From Paludibacter sp. 47-17 (GTDB taxonomy: Bacteria > Bacteroidota > Bacteroidia > Bacteroidales > Paludibacteraceae), in the NCBI GenBank assembly GCA_001898935.1, contig MKVT01000023.1, forward strand, positions 1 through 64,000: 64,000 bases of DNA. The letters are read 5' to 3'. Numbering within the stretch: position 1 is the stretch's first letter; every line of letters starts with the position of its first letter. Below are positions 17,494-27,200 of this stretch, piece after piece. The notes under the pieces are model-generated. The model was given only the letters and a program-made list of their open reading frames with translations. It did no database searches and was not told the DNA's origin. The position numbers and the translations under genes are program-made.

Positions 17494-18323
17494 TGTAAAA
17501 TTAATTCTAGAACTATAGCTTGCATTTGATTTTTTATTGAACTTATTGATGCAGACGGAACCTTAACTTCCTTGTCAATTATTAATTGAGCAAGTGAAGC
17601 AGCCTTTTGGGCTCTGTCGGTTTGCACATAAACTTCTACAAGTTTTTGTAGTGGTAAGAACCTAACCGGACACATGGCAGCTGCTTTCTTATAGTGTTTC
17701 TCAGCCTCTTCATACTTATACAAACACATATAATTTTCTGCCAACAGCATTTGTAGATCATAATCAGCCAATCGTTGTTCACATTCGAGAGCTATTTGTA
17801 TGCTTTTTTCATATCTTTCCACAACATTCAGTTCCGCAGCATAATTGTATAAAAAAAGTTCATTCTTTTCTAAGGATTTATGCAACCGATCGTAGTAAGG
17901 AAGCATTTGGTCAGATTTCCCTCTTAAAGATTCATTGGCAATCTTGTACCATAATCGCTCATCAGTCATCTGTCGATACGTAACTATTCCGTATACAACA
18001 ACTACGGGAATTAGAATTACTTTGGGATAAAATAAGGAACTAGGATATGCTATATAGCAACTCAGGCCACAATAAGCAACAATATCAAACATCTCCGCAA
18101 ATCTAGGAGTATGATACGACCATGCTACTCTTGTTACCTGATAATCAATCTTTAAGAGTTCCATAATTATCAGATCATAAGGGAATCCATCAGCTATTGT
18201 TTCTGTAGATGGACTCAGGATATAATTCGTATTATTTCTTAATTCGTATGCCGTTTCAACAACTCCCATCAAACATGCATCAAAAAGTATGAAATCGAAT
18301 TTAACACAAAACGCTGCTGACAT
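17490..18323 (-). CDS. Chimeric ORF: clostripain (C11) fragment fused to Wzy-type TPR tail
   Basis: In this 277-residue ORF, residues 8-65 match the C-terminal part of the C11 (clostripain) catalytic core (FDFILFDACLMGVVETAYEL with catalytic Cys17, then a TETIADGFPYD loop). The upstream part carrying the catalytic histidine is missing. Residues 84-112 form a transmembrane segment, and 115-277 are TPR repeats ending PVRFLPLQKLVEVYVQTD and KEVKVPSASISSIKNQM. That ending is characteristic of the C-terminus of Bacteroidota O-antigen-ligase-like proteins. The ATG itself lies in a 37-base duplicate of another gene (18304-18340). The ORF is therefore best read as a product of recombination, not an active protease. 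It overlaps the MG2/plug gene by 4 bases, so it may still be translated. Confidence 0.7.
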   Translation of the reverse strand: MSAAFCVKFDFILFDACLMGVVETAYELRNNTNYILSPSTETIADGFPYDLIIMELLKIDYQVTRVAWSYHTPRFAEMFDIVAYCGLSCYIAYPSSLFYPKVILIPVVVVYGIVTYRQMTDERLWYKIANESLRGKSDQMLPYYDRLHKSLEKNELFLYNYAAELNVVERYEKSIQIALECEQRLADYDLQMLLAENYMCLYKYEEAEKHYKKAAAMCPVRFLPLQKLVEVYVQTDRAQKAASLAQLIIDKEVKVPSASISSIKNQMQAIVLELILQ

Positions 18324-18340
18324 TCCTGATCTATTACAAA
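18304..18340 (-). repeat. 37-base duplicate of the 3' end of the transglutaminase-like gene
   Basis: It matches 19527-19563 with 3 differences by my count. At 19.5 kb it encodes FVIDQEGRQRFV near the C-terminus; here the same frame reads FVIDQECQQRFV. The similarity stops sharply on both sides. The start codon of the chimeric ORF lies inside it, in a different frame. Confidence 0.8.
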
Positions 18341-18396
18341 TTAAATTACTCGGTTATTACGAGCTAATATACATTCATCATTTTTTGCATGGCAAA

Positions 18397-18675
18397 TCAC
18401 ACGAACAGAACGGCATAAATTGATGCAAGCAAAAACATCAAGGATGATATAAAACAAAATAGGTTTGTTATATTACGTATAAAAATTTTCGTTTTAAAAC
18501 TAACAAGTTCTATTGTGCTTTGAATTATTAAATATATACTACATATAATTAGCATAACAAATAAAAGCAATTCTCCCGTATCTTCAAAAGACAAAAATAA
18601 TGGCTTGGTGATAATATAATATGATAATATCACAAAAACAAATGAAAATATTGATACTCTTTTATCCATAGTCAT
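18397..18675 (-). CDS. Small membrane protein of unknown function
   Basis: The 92-residue protein has three predicted helices (IFSFVFVILSYYIIT, LLLFVMLIICSIYLII, LFCFISSLMFLLASIY) and short polar loops. It starts 3 bases after the stop of the upstream lipoprotein gene, so the two are probably cotranscribed. A second ATG at 18669 (MDKRVS) is possible. A small hydrophobic protein next to a lipoprotein with a glycine-rich hydrophobic tail recalls toxin-immunity pairs, but no family assignment supports that. Confidence 0.6.
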   Translation of the reverse strand: MTMDKRVSIFSFVFVILSYYIITKPLFLSFEDTGELLLFVMLIICSIYLIIQSTIELVSFKTKIFIRNITNLFCFISSLMFLLASIYAVLFV

Positions 18676-18678
18676 GGA

Positions 18679-19308
18679 TCACCATACGTTATACCAGCCC
18701 ATACAATCACCAAAATCGGCTACAGCAATTGCTGCACCTAAAACACCTAAGGTGCGAGAAGCTATTCTGCCTGCAATGCCCAAAGATGTAGCCAGTGTAA
18801 ACTTGGTTGCTGAGCCGTAAATATAATCTGCGACATTGACACCTAAAAATGCTCGACCTAAGCAATCCATAACTTGTCCATATGAAAACTCCTGTTCTCC
18901 ATTCTCAGATGAACTTTTTAGTCTAACTCCTTTTTTATTGGGGCTTTTTTCTTGGAATGCCAAGAACACCATACCAATTACTGCAATACGTGGATCGTCA
19001 ATACTATCAACATACATTTTGATATCAGCATATTCAAATCCATAAGACTCCAACATAGCTAAAGAATGCACGGACATTTCGCTTAACAATGCAGATAAAT
19101 CGCTATTCGAGCATAATTGCTCTGATGCTGCAATTTTTTGTGGACTATTTTCAACAAGTGATTTTATAACAGGCATCTGCTCAATGAATTTATTTTTAAA
19201 AACACTGGCTTCTTTTGTTATTGTTGAGTAGTCTCTCGCTTCTTCAGTTGTATATTTATTTTCACAAGAAATAAAAATCGAGGGTAAAATTATTGTGAAG
19301 AACATCAA
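18679..19308 (-). CDS. Lipoprotein with glycine/alanine-rich hydrophobic C-terminus
   Basis: This 209-residue protein has a lipobox FISC at residues 12-15. The middle is polar and helical (residues 25-120), with a basic linker (EKSPNKKGVRLKSSSENG). The C-terminal 60 residues are hydrophobic and small-residue-rich (LGIAGRIASRTLGVLGAAIAV), ending DFGDCMGWYNVW. Such tails occur in uncharacterised Bacteroidota lipoproteins; I know of no function. It shares a probable operon with the small membrane protein downstream. The 19309-19509 gap upstream is AT-rich with no gene. Confidence 0.65.
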   Translation of the reverse strand: MMFFTIILPSIFISCENKYTTEEARDYSTITKEASVFKNKFIEQMPVIKSLVENSPQKIAASEQLCSNSDLSALLSEMSVHSLAMLESYGFEYADIKMYVDSIDDPRIAVIGMVFLAFQEKSPNKKGVRLKSSSENGEQEFSYGQVMDCLGRAFLGVNVADYIYGSATKFTLATSLGIAGRIASRTLGVLGAAIAVADFGDCMGWYNVW

Positions 19309-19509
19309 TGAAATATACAGTCCTAATTTGTTTTTTTTATCATAACTTTTTTGTTTATAAATCAGCTAGTATTAACGGATCAAATTACTAGTGATTAATA
19401 ACATTTTGAATAATAAGATAACTCCGAACTATTGTTCAACTCATAATTAGTTGATTGCTAAATCTTAACTTGTATTCATTGTACACTGATTTTTATAATT
19501 TATACTTGT

Positions 19510-21678
19510 TTACCAACTATCCAAATACACAAAACGCTGCCGACCTTCCTGGTCTATTACAAACGGCATTTCCTCTTTGCCTTTGGTGATATTCTGCAAC
19601 CAATACAGACGATTCGTTTTTAAGCCTTTTAACCGGATCTGGTGGTTTTGTGCCTTTACCCTGATCTCCTCAGCCCATCTCCCGGCCTTCCAGCTTCGAA
19701 GCACATATACATTCCCTGGCTCTATTCCATTATTTGCATTCCTGGGCACGAAACGCACACAAGTCACTACCTGGGCTGCGGGCAACTTGAAATCAATAGT
19801 AGGATAAGCCGAGGGTGCGGTCTCCACGTTTTTATCGTATTCTGCTTTCCAGCTGATGTTGTTCAACGAATCGTCGAGCAGGCGCACCAACGCATCGTTC
19901 GATGAGATGGATGATTGCAAACCAGATAAAGGCAATGGAGTGGCGGTGGTTATGTTGGGATAACCATACTTGCGTTTGGTCAGGAACTCAACCTCCGAGA
20001 AATTAGCATGAGGCGATTGATCCGTAGTTTTAATCCGGTAAAAACGATACGGTGTCGTGTTGTTCAACTCCAGGTCCTGATAGTACGGAACAGGCGGTTT
20101 TGAAAGTATTGCTAAGGTATCGCAGGTTGCGAACTTTGCATCGTTGGAGCCCAGTACCACACAGCCTACCAGATCGTCGGCCACTTTCTTCATAGTCGGT
20201 TTTTGTGGATACTTTCGTAACAATGAAATCGGAAACTCAATGAGCTTTTCATTTACTCCGTACTCCTCCAGGGTATAGCCTTTGCGATTCGTACTATCCG
20301 GACGTACCATAAATGCATTTCCGAAACTCACCGGCTCAGAACCCTGATAATACACCGGAAAATAAATACGATCGGGGATAACTGTTTTAAATACAGCCTG
20401 CTTTCTAAGCCGGTTAACCTTTGCCCAGGTTACAGGAATTAGCCCATTAGCCCCTCTGCTAAAGGTTGCAAGATACACCAGCCGGTTATCAGATGGAATC
20501 CGGCAATCGAGTGAAATTTCTACCGTATTAACTATCTCAGCACTTACATCAATAATACACGGACTGTTGAGCGGCTCCGGGACAAATTCATCCCTGTTTC
20601 GAATAAAAAAAGGTGCAGAGTGTTGAGCTGCAAAGGTTTGCCTATAAATATTCATAACGCCATCATCAGCAAATTTTTTATTGCGTAACACCGGAGTTTC
20701 CGACTCCGGCGAAAACGTCAACGAACGCCCCAACGAATCCAATACAGAACAGTGAAAATGACGACCCTCCAACGAACGGTAAGCAGAGTTAAACTCGATC
20801 GCTACCGGAACCCCACACGCCCGGAGTCCTACCGTGCCATAGTGTGCAATTTCCACACAATCGTGGAAGCCCCTGAAAAACAACTCCTTCATGCCTATGT
20901 AATCGTCGAACGGATACTGCCCCATAAACCAGTGAAGGCGCGATACTGCGGTGTTATAGCGCTCGATAGCTGTCGTAAGCGACACTTCCTCTGCAGTAGT
21001 AACATACTTCGACAGCAACCGTGCAAGATCGGCCCCCGACTCGGCTATTGGGTAGTACTGTAACGAACGATAGGGCAGCAGGTATTCGCAAAAAGTTTCA
21101 AAATCCAGAGCTCTACACAACGACGACTGCTCCCATTGTAAAAAGGCATGATCGATGTGCGCAATCAGAAAACCAGCATCCAACCGTTGTAGGTCGTTGA
21201 CAAACTCTGTGCGAACAACCGGCTGTTTAAAAACCAACGACTGAACCATTTCACGAAACGGAGTATCGCGCACACGCAAGCTATCCATCAGGCTTTTTGT
21301 CGATAGCAGGCTATCGGGAAGTTCCGACACTAACGAATAATAAATAGAATCAGCCCGAAAAGCCAACGTGTCAATCAACGGATCGTAGCTCTCAACCAGC
21401 TTTGTACTAAAATGATACTGCATATTTTCAATAAGATAGCACGCTGCCTTATATTTCAACATATCCTTGCCTTTGTAATGCTCTAAAACCTTTTCCAGTT
21501 CGGTGCGGTTAGTGCCGGAAATGATTAATGAATGTTCCAGTTCATTGGAGATGCATGAACAAAGACTGATAAGCAAAAAAAGGAATAACCGGATCTTTCG
21601 CTTTAACTCCGTTAGTATCGATAAAATTCGTTTGCTAACAGAACTATAGATCAATAGATTGATTTGCATCATACTCAA
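19510..21678 (-). CDS. Transglutaminase-like lipoprotein with C-terminal discoidin-like domain
   Basis: This 722-residue lipoprotein has lipobox LCSC near residue 40. The true start may therefore be an internal codon downstream of 21678, because the preceding 20 residues are unusual. The central part shows the transglutaminase-like core seen in Bacteroidota lipoproteins (FFRGFHDCVEIAHYGTVGLRACG with Cys, followed by GRHFHCSVLDSLGRS with the His and Asp region). The C-terminal third has a beta-sandwich with a discoidin flavour (YRFYRIKTTDQSPHANFSEVEF by segments, VVTCVRFVPRNANNG). Its substrate is unknown; it may be a surface-exposed peptidase or crosslinking enzyme. The last codons are duplicated at 18304-18340. 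Confidence 0.7.
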   Translation of the reverse strand: MSMMQINLLIYSSVSKRILSILTELKRKIRLFLFLLISLCSCISNELEHSLIISGTNRTELEKVLEHYKGKDMLKYKAACYLIENMQYHFSTKLVESYDPLIDTLAFRADSIYYSLVSELPDSLLSTKSLMDSLRVRDTPFREMVQSLVFKQPVVRTEFVNDLQRLDAGFLIAHIDHAFLQWEQSSLCRALDFETFCEYLLPYRSLQYYPIAESGADLARLLSKYVTTAEEVSLTTAIERYNTAVSRLHWFMGQYPFDDYIGMKELFFRGFHDCVEIAHYGTVGLRACGVPVAIEFNSAYRSLEGRHFHCSVLDSLGRSLTFSPESETPVLRNKKFADDGVMNIYRQTFAAQHSAPFFIRNRDEFVPEPLNSPCIIDVSAEIVNTVEISLDCRIPSDNRLVYLATFSRGANGLIPVTWAKVNRLRKQAVFKTVIPDRIYFPVYYQGSEPVSFGNAFMVRPDSTNRKGYTLEEYGVNEKLIEFPISLLRKYPQKPTMKKVADDLVGCVVLGSNDAKFATCDTLAILSKPPVPYYQDLELNNTTPYRFYRIKTTDQSPHANFSEVEFLTKRKYGYPNITTATPLPLSGLQSSISSNDALVRLLDDSLNNISWKAEYDKNVETAPSAYPTIDFKLPAAQVVTCVRFVPRNANNGIEPGNVYVLRSWKAGRWAEEIRVKAQNHQIRLKGLKTNRLYWLQNITKGKEEMPFVIDQEGRQRFVYLDSW

Positions 21679-21801
21679 TTACAATAACAGGTCCTATTTG
21701 GAGTTAAATAATTCGAATACAGCAGGTTAACTATTATTACATTCTGTACAGCCATCTGAAAATACGGAGATATAACATTCTGATTATTTAATCTCAAACT
21801 A

Positions 21802-22182
21802 TTATCCAGCTGAAAAACACCCCACGAAAACACCCTTACCCTCGGTGATAACTCTTATTCGACATTCACCGTCAGGTAACATGCTTAACTCTCTAAATGC
21901 AGTATCTGAAGTTCCAAAGTTAAAAAACTGATTAAATACGGTAGCTCCGGTAATTTCGATTTGAACTGCAGAAGAGTAATTCACTGCCGGAATATTTAAA
22001 ATACTACCGGAAAGATAAGCATTAAAAGAGACTGGATTCTGAGCCGGCACTTTAATAGTTCCATCAATAGTCTTTGTCTTTAATGTGATTTATGAACTAC
22101 TGTTAATATTACCTGCTACTAAAAAATTTAGAAAGACCACCTTCTGCAATAGACTCAATAATAAAACAATACTTTTTCTCAT
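21802..22182 (-). pseudogene. DUF3244-like secreted protein split by an in-frame TAA
   Basis: From the ATG at 22182 the frame gives a signal-like N-terminus (MRKSIVLLLSLLQKVVF) and stops at 22090-22092 (TAA). The same frame then continues without a break for 95 codons: KTKTIDGTIKVPAQ, VQIEITGATVFNQFF, SMLPDGECRIRVITEGKG, ending GCFSAG. The latter half resembles the DUF3244 beta-sandwich (pattern of a small bacterial immunoglobulin-like domain with a LPDGxYxI turn). One nonsense codon therefore separates signal and domain. A restart at the GTG at 22050 would lack the signal. I consider it a recent pseudogene. Confidence 0.65.
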
Positions 22183-22399
22183 GGCTGTTAAATTAAAATT
22201 TCGGGACAAATATATTTTAAATAAAATATTTACACAATAATTCAGCCTAAATAAATAAAAAGTTTCGCTAATAACCAACACAAAACACTGATTACAACTG
22301 AATTATAAAATTAAAGTTTCGGGGCATTATTACCCGATTACCCTTGTGTTAACAAGCAAGTCGGATCCAGCAGATCTTAGAAGAAATAAACTCTTACCC

Positions 22400-24103
22400 T
22401 TATAAATGGATCTGTTTTAACACAATATTATTATCGAGTAGTTTCTTTCTCAATTTTGATTTTCTACTTCTTACCGAATCTTCAGTGGTATTTAATAAAA
22501 TAGCAATTTGATTATTATCCAACTTAAATCGGGCAAAGATTAACATAATTTTATCACTGGAATTCAACAATTCCAGTCGACTATGATACTCTAAATCGGT
22601 AAATTCAAAAAAATCTTTTTCAGAAAAAAACATCGTCGGATCTATTTTGGAAAATTGAATAAAATCTTTATGTGTACTTTCGATTTTCCTTAATAATAAT
22701 TCATTTTTTTCAAGGTATGGATTCATTTTAAGTTCCTCCAATACTTTTTTCACCATTTCATTTCTCTCGGATATTTGCCGATAAATAGGCAATAAAAAGT
22801 TCTTTTGCTTCAACTCATTTTCTAAGCGTTCTTTATTTAAAATTGTTTTTTGATATTCTATTTCTATTCTTTGCTTTTCACTTTTTGCGAACCTTACTTC
22901 TGCTTCTTTACGTATTTTAAATTGTCTTCTTAAGATAAGTCCGCTACAAATAAGTAAAAAAAGCAAAACAATAACGCCTATGTACAAATATATTTGAGTT
23001 TTATAGCGACGTGCTTTAATTTCAATTTGATTCAAATCGTATTTTTTTTCCAATTCAAGAAGGCTGGCTTTCAAATTGCTTTCAATCAGTTTGCTCTTTA
23101 ACTGGTATGCTTTTGTTAACGCAATTAAACTTTTCTCCCATTGTTTTAAACTTGCCGCTATTTCCGAGATGTTTTGATAATAATAATAATAATTATAAAA
23201 CTTCGTAGTGTCATTAATATTTTCTACCGCCTTTTCTGCATAAAGGAGAGATTGAGTTTTGAATTGCAATTGCCTGTAATTTCCAGACAATTTGTAATAA
23301 ATTTCACTTAATTCTCCTCCTTTCAGATATAATGTATCGGCCAGAAGTTGCATATTGATAAACAGAGCTTTTTCCGGTTTACCTACTGACTCATAATAAC
23401 TAGATTCAATAAGATTAATGTCAAGACGTTCTGTTGCAGACAAATTCTGAAACCTTGTTAAAGTATCAATACATAGTTTTGTATTGTCCCAATCATTATT
23501 TTGCATATAACTCCAGGCTAAATCTCTACAAGAATTAAAAAGATCGTTTCTATACCCTAACTGCTGAGCGACTTGAATTGATTTTTTCAAGTACTCTATG
23601 CTTTGTCTGGAGTGTTCATTTTCAAAAAAAAGAGTCCCTAAATAATAGTAGCAGTACAAAGCGCTTTTCAAATTCTTAAGTTTAGCGTTCTCCAGCACAT
23701 GTGCAGCTATTTTTATGGGCACGTACGCCGTGCTATCCGTTACCCCCATTCTATAACGTACAATTCCTTTATAGAGCAATGAGCGGGCATATAGCTCGGC
23801 GTATTCCTTTTGGTAATGCGACAGCACATCAACAGCGTTTTGAATTATACTGTCCGATGGGAAATGAAAGCCTGTTTTATCTTGTGCAATCGTTTGAAGC
23901 AAAGCAGAATAAGCAGAGTTAAAACGCGATTGTCTTTTAGTTGCGGTTTCAGCCAACCTGTCCAAAACCAATTGCGGGTGTTCGTCCAACAAACTGTCCA
24001 AACTCATTAGGTGGCGGGTTGTAATTTTATTTTGTTTTTTACTACAACCAGTTATAGCCAACACCAAACACAGTAATCCAAGGTTAATAATAAATTTTCT
24101 CAT
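22400..24103 (-). CDS. TPR lipoprotein-anchored regulator with C-terminal HTH
   Basis: I prefer the ATG at 24103 (MRKFIINLGLLCLVLAITGC) over 24112. It encodes 567 residues with a lipobox ITGC. TPR helices span residues 40-340 (SIEYLKKSIQVAQQLGY, SLLYAEKAVENIND). A coiled coil and a transmembrane helix (YLYIGVIVLLFLLICSGLIL) follow, then a cytosolic coiled coil. The C-terminal LuxR-like helix-turn-helix is in LIFARFKLDNNQIAILLN followed by DSVRSRKSKLRKKL. This periplasmic TPR, membrane helix and DNA-binding layout is common in Bacteroidales sensors. It stands alone with its own promoter; its targets are unknown but may include the neighbouring cell-envelope genes. Confidence 0.8.
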   Translation of the reverse strand: MRKFIINLGLLCLVLAITGCSKKQNKITTRHLMSLDSLLDEHPQLVLDRLAETATKRQSRFNSAYSALLQTIAQDKTGFHFPSDSIIQNAVDVLSHYQKEYAELYARSLLYKGIVRYRMGVTDSTAYVPIKIAAHVLENAKLKNLKSALYCYYYLGTLFFENEHSRQSIEYLKKSIQVAQQLGYRNDLFNSCRDLAWSYMQNNDWDNTKLCIDTLTRFQNLSATERLDINLIESSYYESVGKPEKALFINMQLLADTLYLKGGELSEIYYKLSGNYRQLQFKTQSLLYAEKAVENINDTTKFYNYYYYYQNISEIAASLKQWEKSLIALTKAYQLKSKLIESNLKASLLELEKKYDLNQIEIKARRYKTQIYLYIGVIVLLFLLICSGLILRRQFKIRKEAEVRFAKSEKQRIEIEYQKTILNKERLENELKQKNFLLPIYRQISERNEMVKKVLEELKMNPYLEKNELLLRKIESTHKDFIQFSKIDPTMFFSEKDFFEFTDLEYHSRLELLNSSDKIMLIFARFKLDNNQIAILLNTTEDSVRSRKSKLRKKLLDNNIVLKQIHL

Positions 24104-24123
24104 CAGTAGCATTTTAGTTCTCG

Positions 24124-24131
24124 CAAAAATA
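24124..24131 (-). promoter_or_regulatory. -7 promoter element of the TPR-HTH regulator
   Basis: The minus strand reads TATTTTTG, a full match to TAnnTTTG, 20 bases before the ATG at 24103. This spacing favours 24103 as the start codon over 24112. Confidence 0.6.
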
Positions 24132-24297
24132 TAAAATTATTGCATCTGATTCGAAAAATATTTCAAAAAAATAAACCTGCCACTCTTATTAATTTGCCAA
24201 TCCGGTATCGGAAGCTCGTCGTAAGGAAATATGCCTACGAAAAACAGTACTTATTATCAACCCTATAAGTAATACAAGCACCCTGAAATAGTGGAGA

Positions 24298-27200
24298 TTA
24301 ATCGACTTTCAACTGTTCGTAAAACTCCGCTTCCACGATACGGAGTTGCCCGCGGGCAGTGGCAGCCGGAGTCTCGATTTCTTTTTGCCCGGTTACTTCC
24401 ACGATCCCTCCGAACGCATCGGCTTCAATGTTACGGCCGGTGAGCTGAATTGTGACAAAGCGGCCTTTAACCGGCTTAAGCGGCAGAGCAACGTAGCCCA
24501 GACTTTGCAAGGTAGCCCCTTCGTACACCACCTCATTGTCGACATAAATCCGGATCGGATAACTCCTGTTGCGCCAATTCGACATTTTCAGTTCTATTTC
24601 GTTGAGCGTTGCATCGCGTTCGAGTTCGTAGCGAATCCAGGCAGAACTCATCGCCCCGTCGTTTCCCCAAGCTGTAAGTTCATTGTCGTCCCAGCTCAGA
24701 TGGACCGAATCTTCGCCACTGCCGGAGGTGGCTGCCACCACTTGAACCGGAACGCGTTTTACGGTAAAGGAAGGGCTCCCCGGAGTTGCACCACGGGATA
24801 AACGAGCGGGCTGGCAATCGCCGGAAATATAGTTCGACAACCCGTCTTTCACCTTCATGGGCTTCGAACTAAACGAAAGCGAAGCCGGCTGCAATCCTTC
24901 CGATTTCGCTGTCAGGCTAATCTGTCCGGCCTTACGGGTAGAACGGATCAGTACCCGGTTGATTCCGGCTTCGACCGGTAATATTTTATCCAGGATGAAG
25001 TTGCCTTCCTTACCCTGCGCGATTCCGCCGCGCCATTCGGCTTCGCCTTTCAGGTCGAAGCTGATCGCGTTGTTGGCCAGCGGACACCGGCGACCGGCAG
25101 CATCTGTCACTTCAATCTCCACCATCACCAGATCGGCTCCATCGGCTTTGAACCCATCGGGAGCCTGCATCAGCTTCAGGGTGATACGCTCGGGCTTGCC
25201 GGCTGTTTCCTTTTTAGTACGGCTCAGTTCGTTTCCATCAGCATCGTAGCTAACCGCCTCCACCGTTCCGGCTTCAAACTTCACATCATCGAAGGTATAC
25301 AGGAAGTGGTAATCGCGGCGACCGAAGCCCTGCGAGCGACCGTTGACGAGCAATTCCACTTTTTCGCCGGTGGAAACCACCAGTACCTGCCTGGTAGCCA
25401 GAGATTCGGGAGCAGCTCCCGCCACCGGCGCCTTGGCAGGCTGTTGCCAGTGCCCGCAGATATAGGTGCCGTGCCGTTCAATATCCACCCAGCCGTTCCA
25501 CATCACCTGATGGGCATAGAACGCATCCTTGGGGATACGCATCGGGTCGACTTCCCCGCTGCGGCGGTAGTTTTCGGCCCCCCGGAAATGGGTGTTCGAA
25601 TCGGAGAAAATGATGTTGGCACCACCGGAGCTTACCCGCTTGCCGGTACCGGGACGAACCCGGAAATAATCGTACCACCGCACGATGGTTTCTACAAAAA
25701 AAGTATTCTGATTGCGGTTGTAGGCCGAAGCATCGGGCCGCTGAACCAGCTCGTTGGACACCGTAGAGCGGTAGTATTTCGATCCTTCTCCGTTTTTATG
25801 CCAGGGATACGAGCTTTCGTCCCAGTACTTCCGCAACGCCTCATCGCGCAGGTATTCGGTGGCCCACATCGGATGTTTCGCACTTTTGTTGATGTAGAGC
25901 ATTTCGCCTCCCCATTCGGCAATTTTACTGTCGAGCATTTCACGCGAACCCATCGCCCTGCCTCCATACGGATCGTAGAGGTCGCGCACAGCCACCATTT
26001 CGGCCATATGATCCTCGCTGATACTCTCGTTGCCACTTTCGTAAAACACGATACTCGGATTGTTGCGGTTGTAAATAATGGCATCGCGCATCAGTTCCAC
26101 GCGCTGCTCCCACCGGCGGCCCGTCACATCCCGTTCGGCATCACCCGCCGGCATGGCCTGAATCAATCCCACACGGTCGCACGATTCCACATCCTGCTTC
26201 CAGGGCGTAACGTGCATCCAGCGAACCAGGTTGCCATTGCCCTCCACAATCAGATTGTTGCTGAAGTCGCTCAGCCAGGCCGGAACCGACATCCCCACCG
26301 CCGGCCATTCGTTGCTGGTACGTTGCGCATACCCTTTCATCTGCAACACCCGGTCGTTGATCCACACCATCCCGTTGCGGAAAGCCGTTTTTCGGAATCC
26401 GGTGCGCGTTTTCACCACATCCGAAGCAATACCGTCGACATACAATACCGTGTACACGTCGTAGAGATAGCCATAGCCCCAGCTCCAGAAATGAAGGTTT
26501 TCGACTACCGCTCCGGCTTTCAATACCGTTGTTTCACCGGCTTTCAGACTTTTCGAGGGTCCTTCGATGGTTTTCACCGGCTTACCCTCCGCATCCTCTA
26601 TCATCACCTTAAAGGCCACTGTTTGCTCGCTACCCGATTCATTCTTAACTTCCGATTCGGCATAAACAGCAGCACTTTTTTTCGAGATATTGATTTCGCG
26701 CGCATAAATATAGGTACCGGTAGTGCCCAGGTTGCTGAACAACGGCAAAGTCTGGTACACTTTCGGAGTAACATGCAACAATACATTTTTCGGAATCCCT
26801 CCGTAATTGGCGTTGAAATTACGGTCGTTCCACTGGAAAGTCGAATTGGTGGCCCGCTCGCGGTAGCGCCACGAATTATCGATGCGGGCAGCCACGACAT
26901 TCGGACCGCTGTAATCAACAAATTCGGTAATATCCAATCCAAAAGCCATCACCCCATTATCGTGTCCGCCCACCAGCTTGCCATTTACCCAAAATTCGCC
27001 CCCGAAACGGATCCCTTCAAATTCCAGGAAAATCTTCTGCCCACGGGCTTCCCGCGGCAACCGGAAGTGCTTACGGTACCAGATAATGGTATCGGTATGC
27101 TCGTCGATCGCCACCTGAAATGCTTCATCTTCATTAAATGCACGGGGCAAATCCACCTGCTTCCAGCCGGAATCGTTGAACCGGGGATCGGAAAATGCAG

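Noticed and set aside
22048-22092. The in-frame TAA and the stops in the IS3 OrfB considered as evidence for an altered genetic code
   Set aside because: All intact genes in the window end normally at TAA, TAG or TGA, and the stops involve more than one codon type; ordinary decay explains them.
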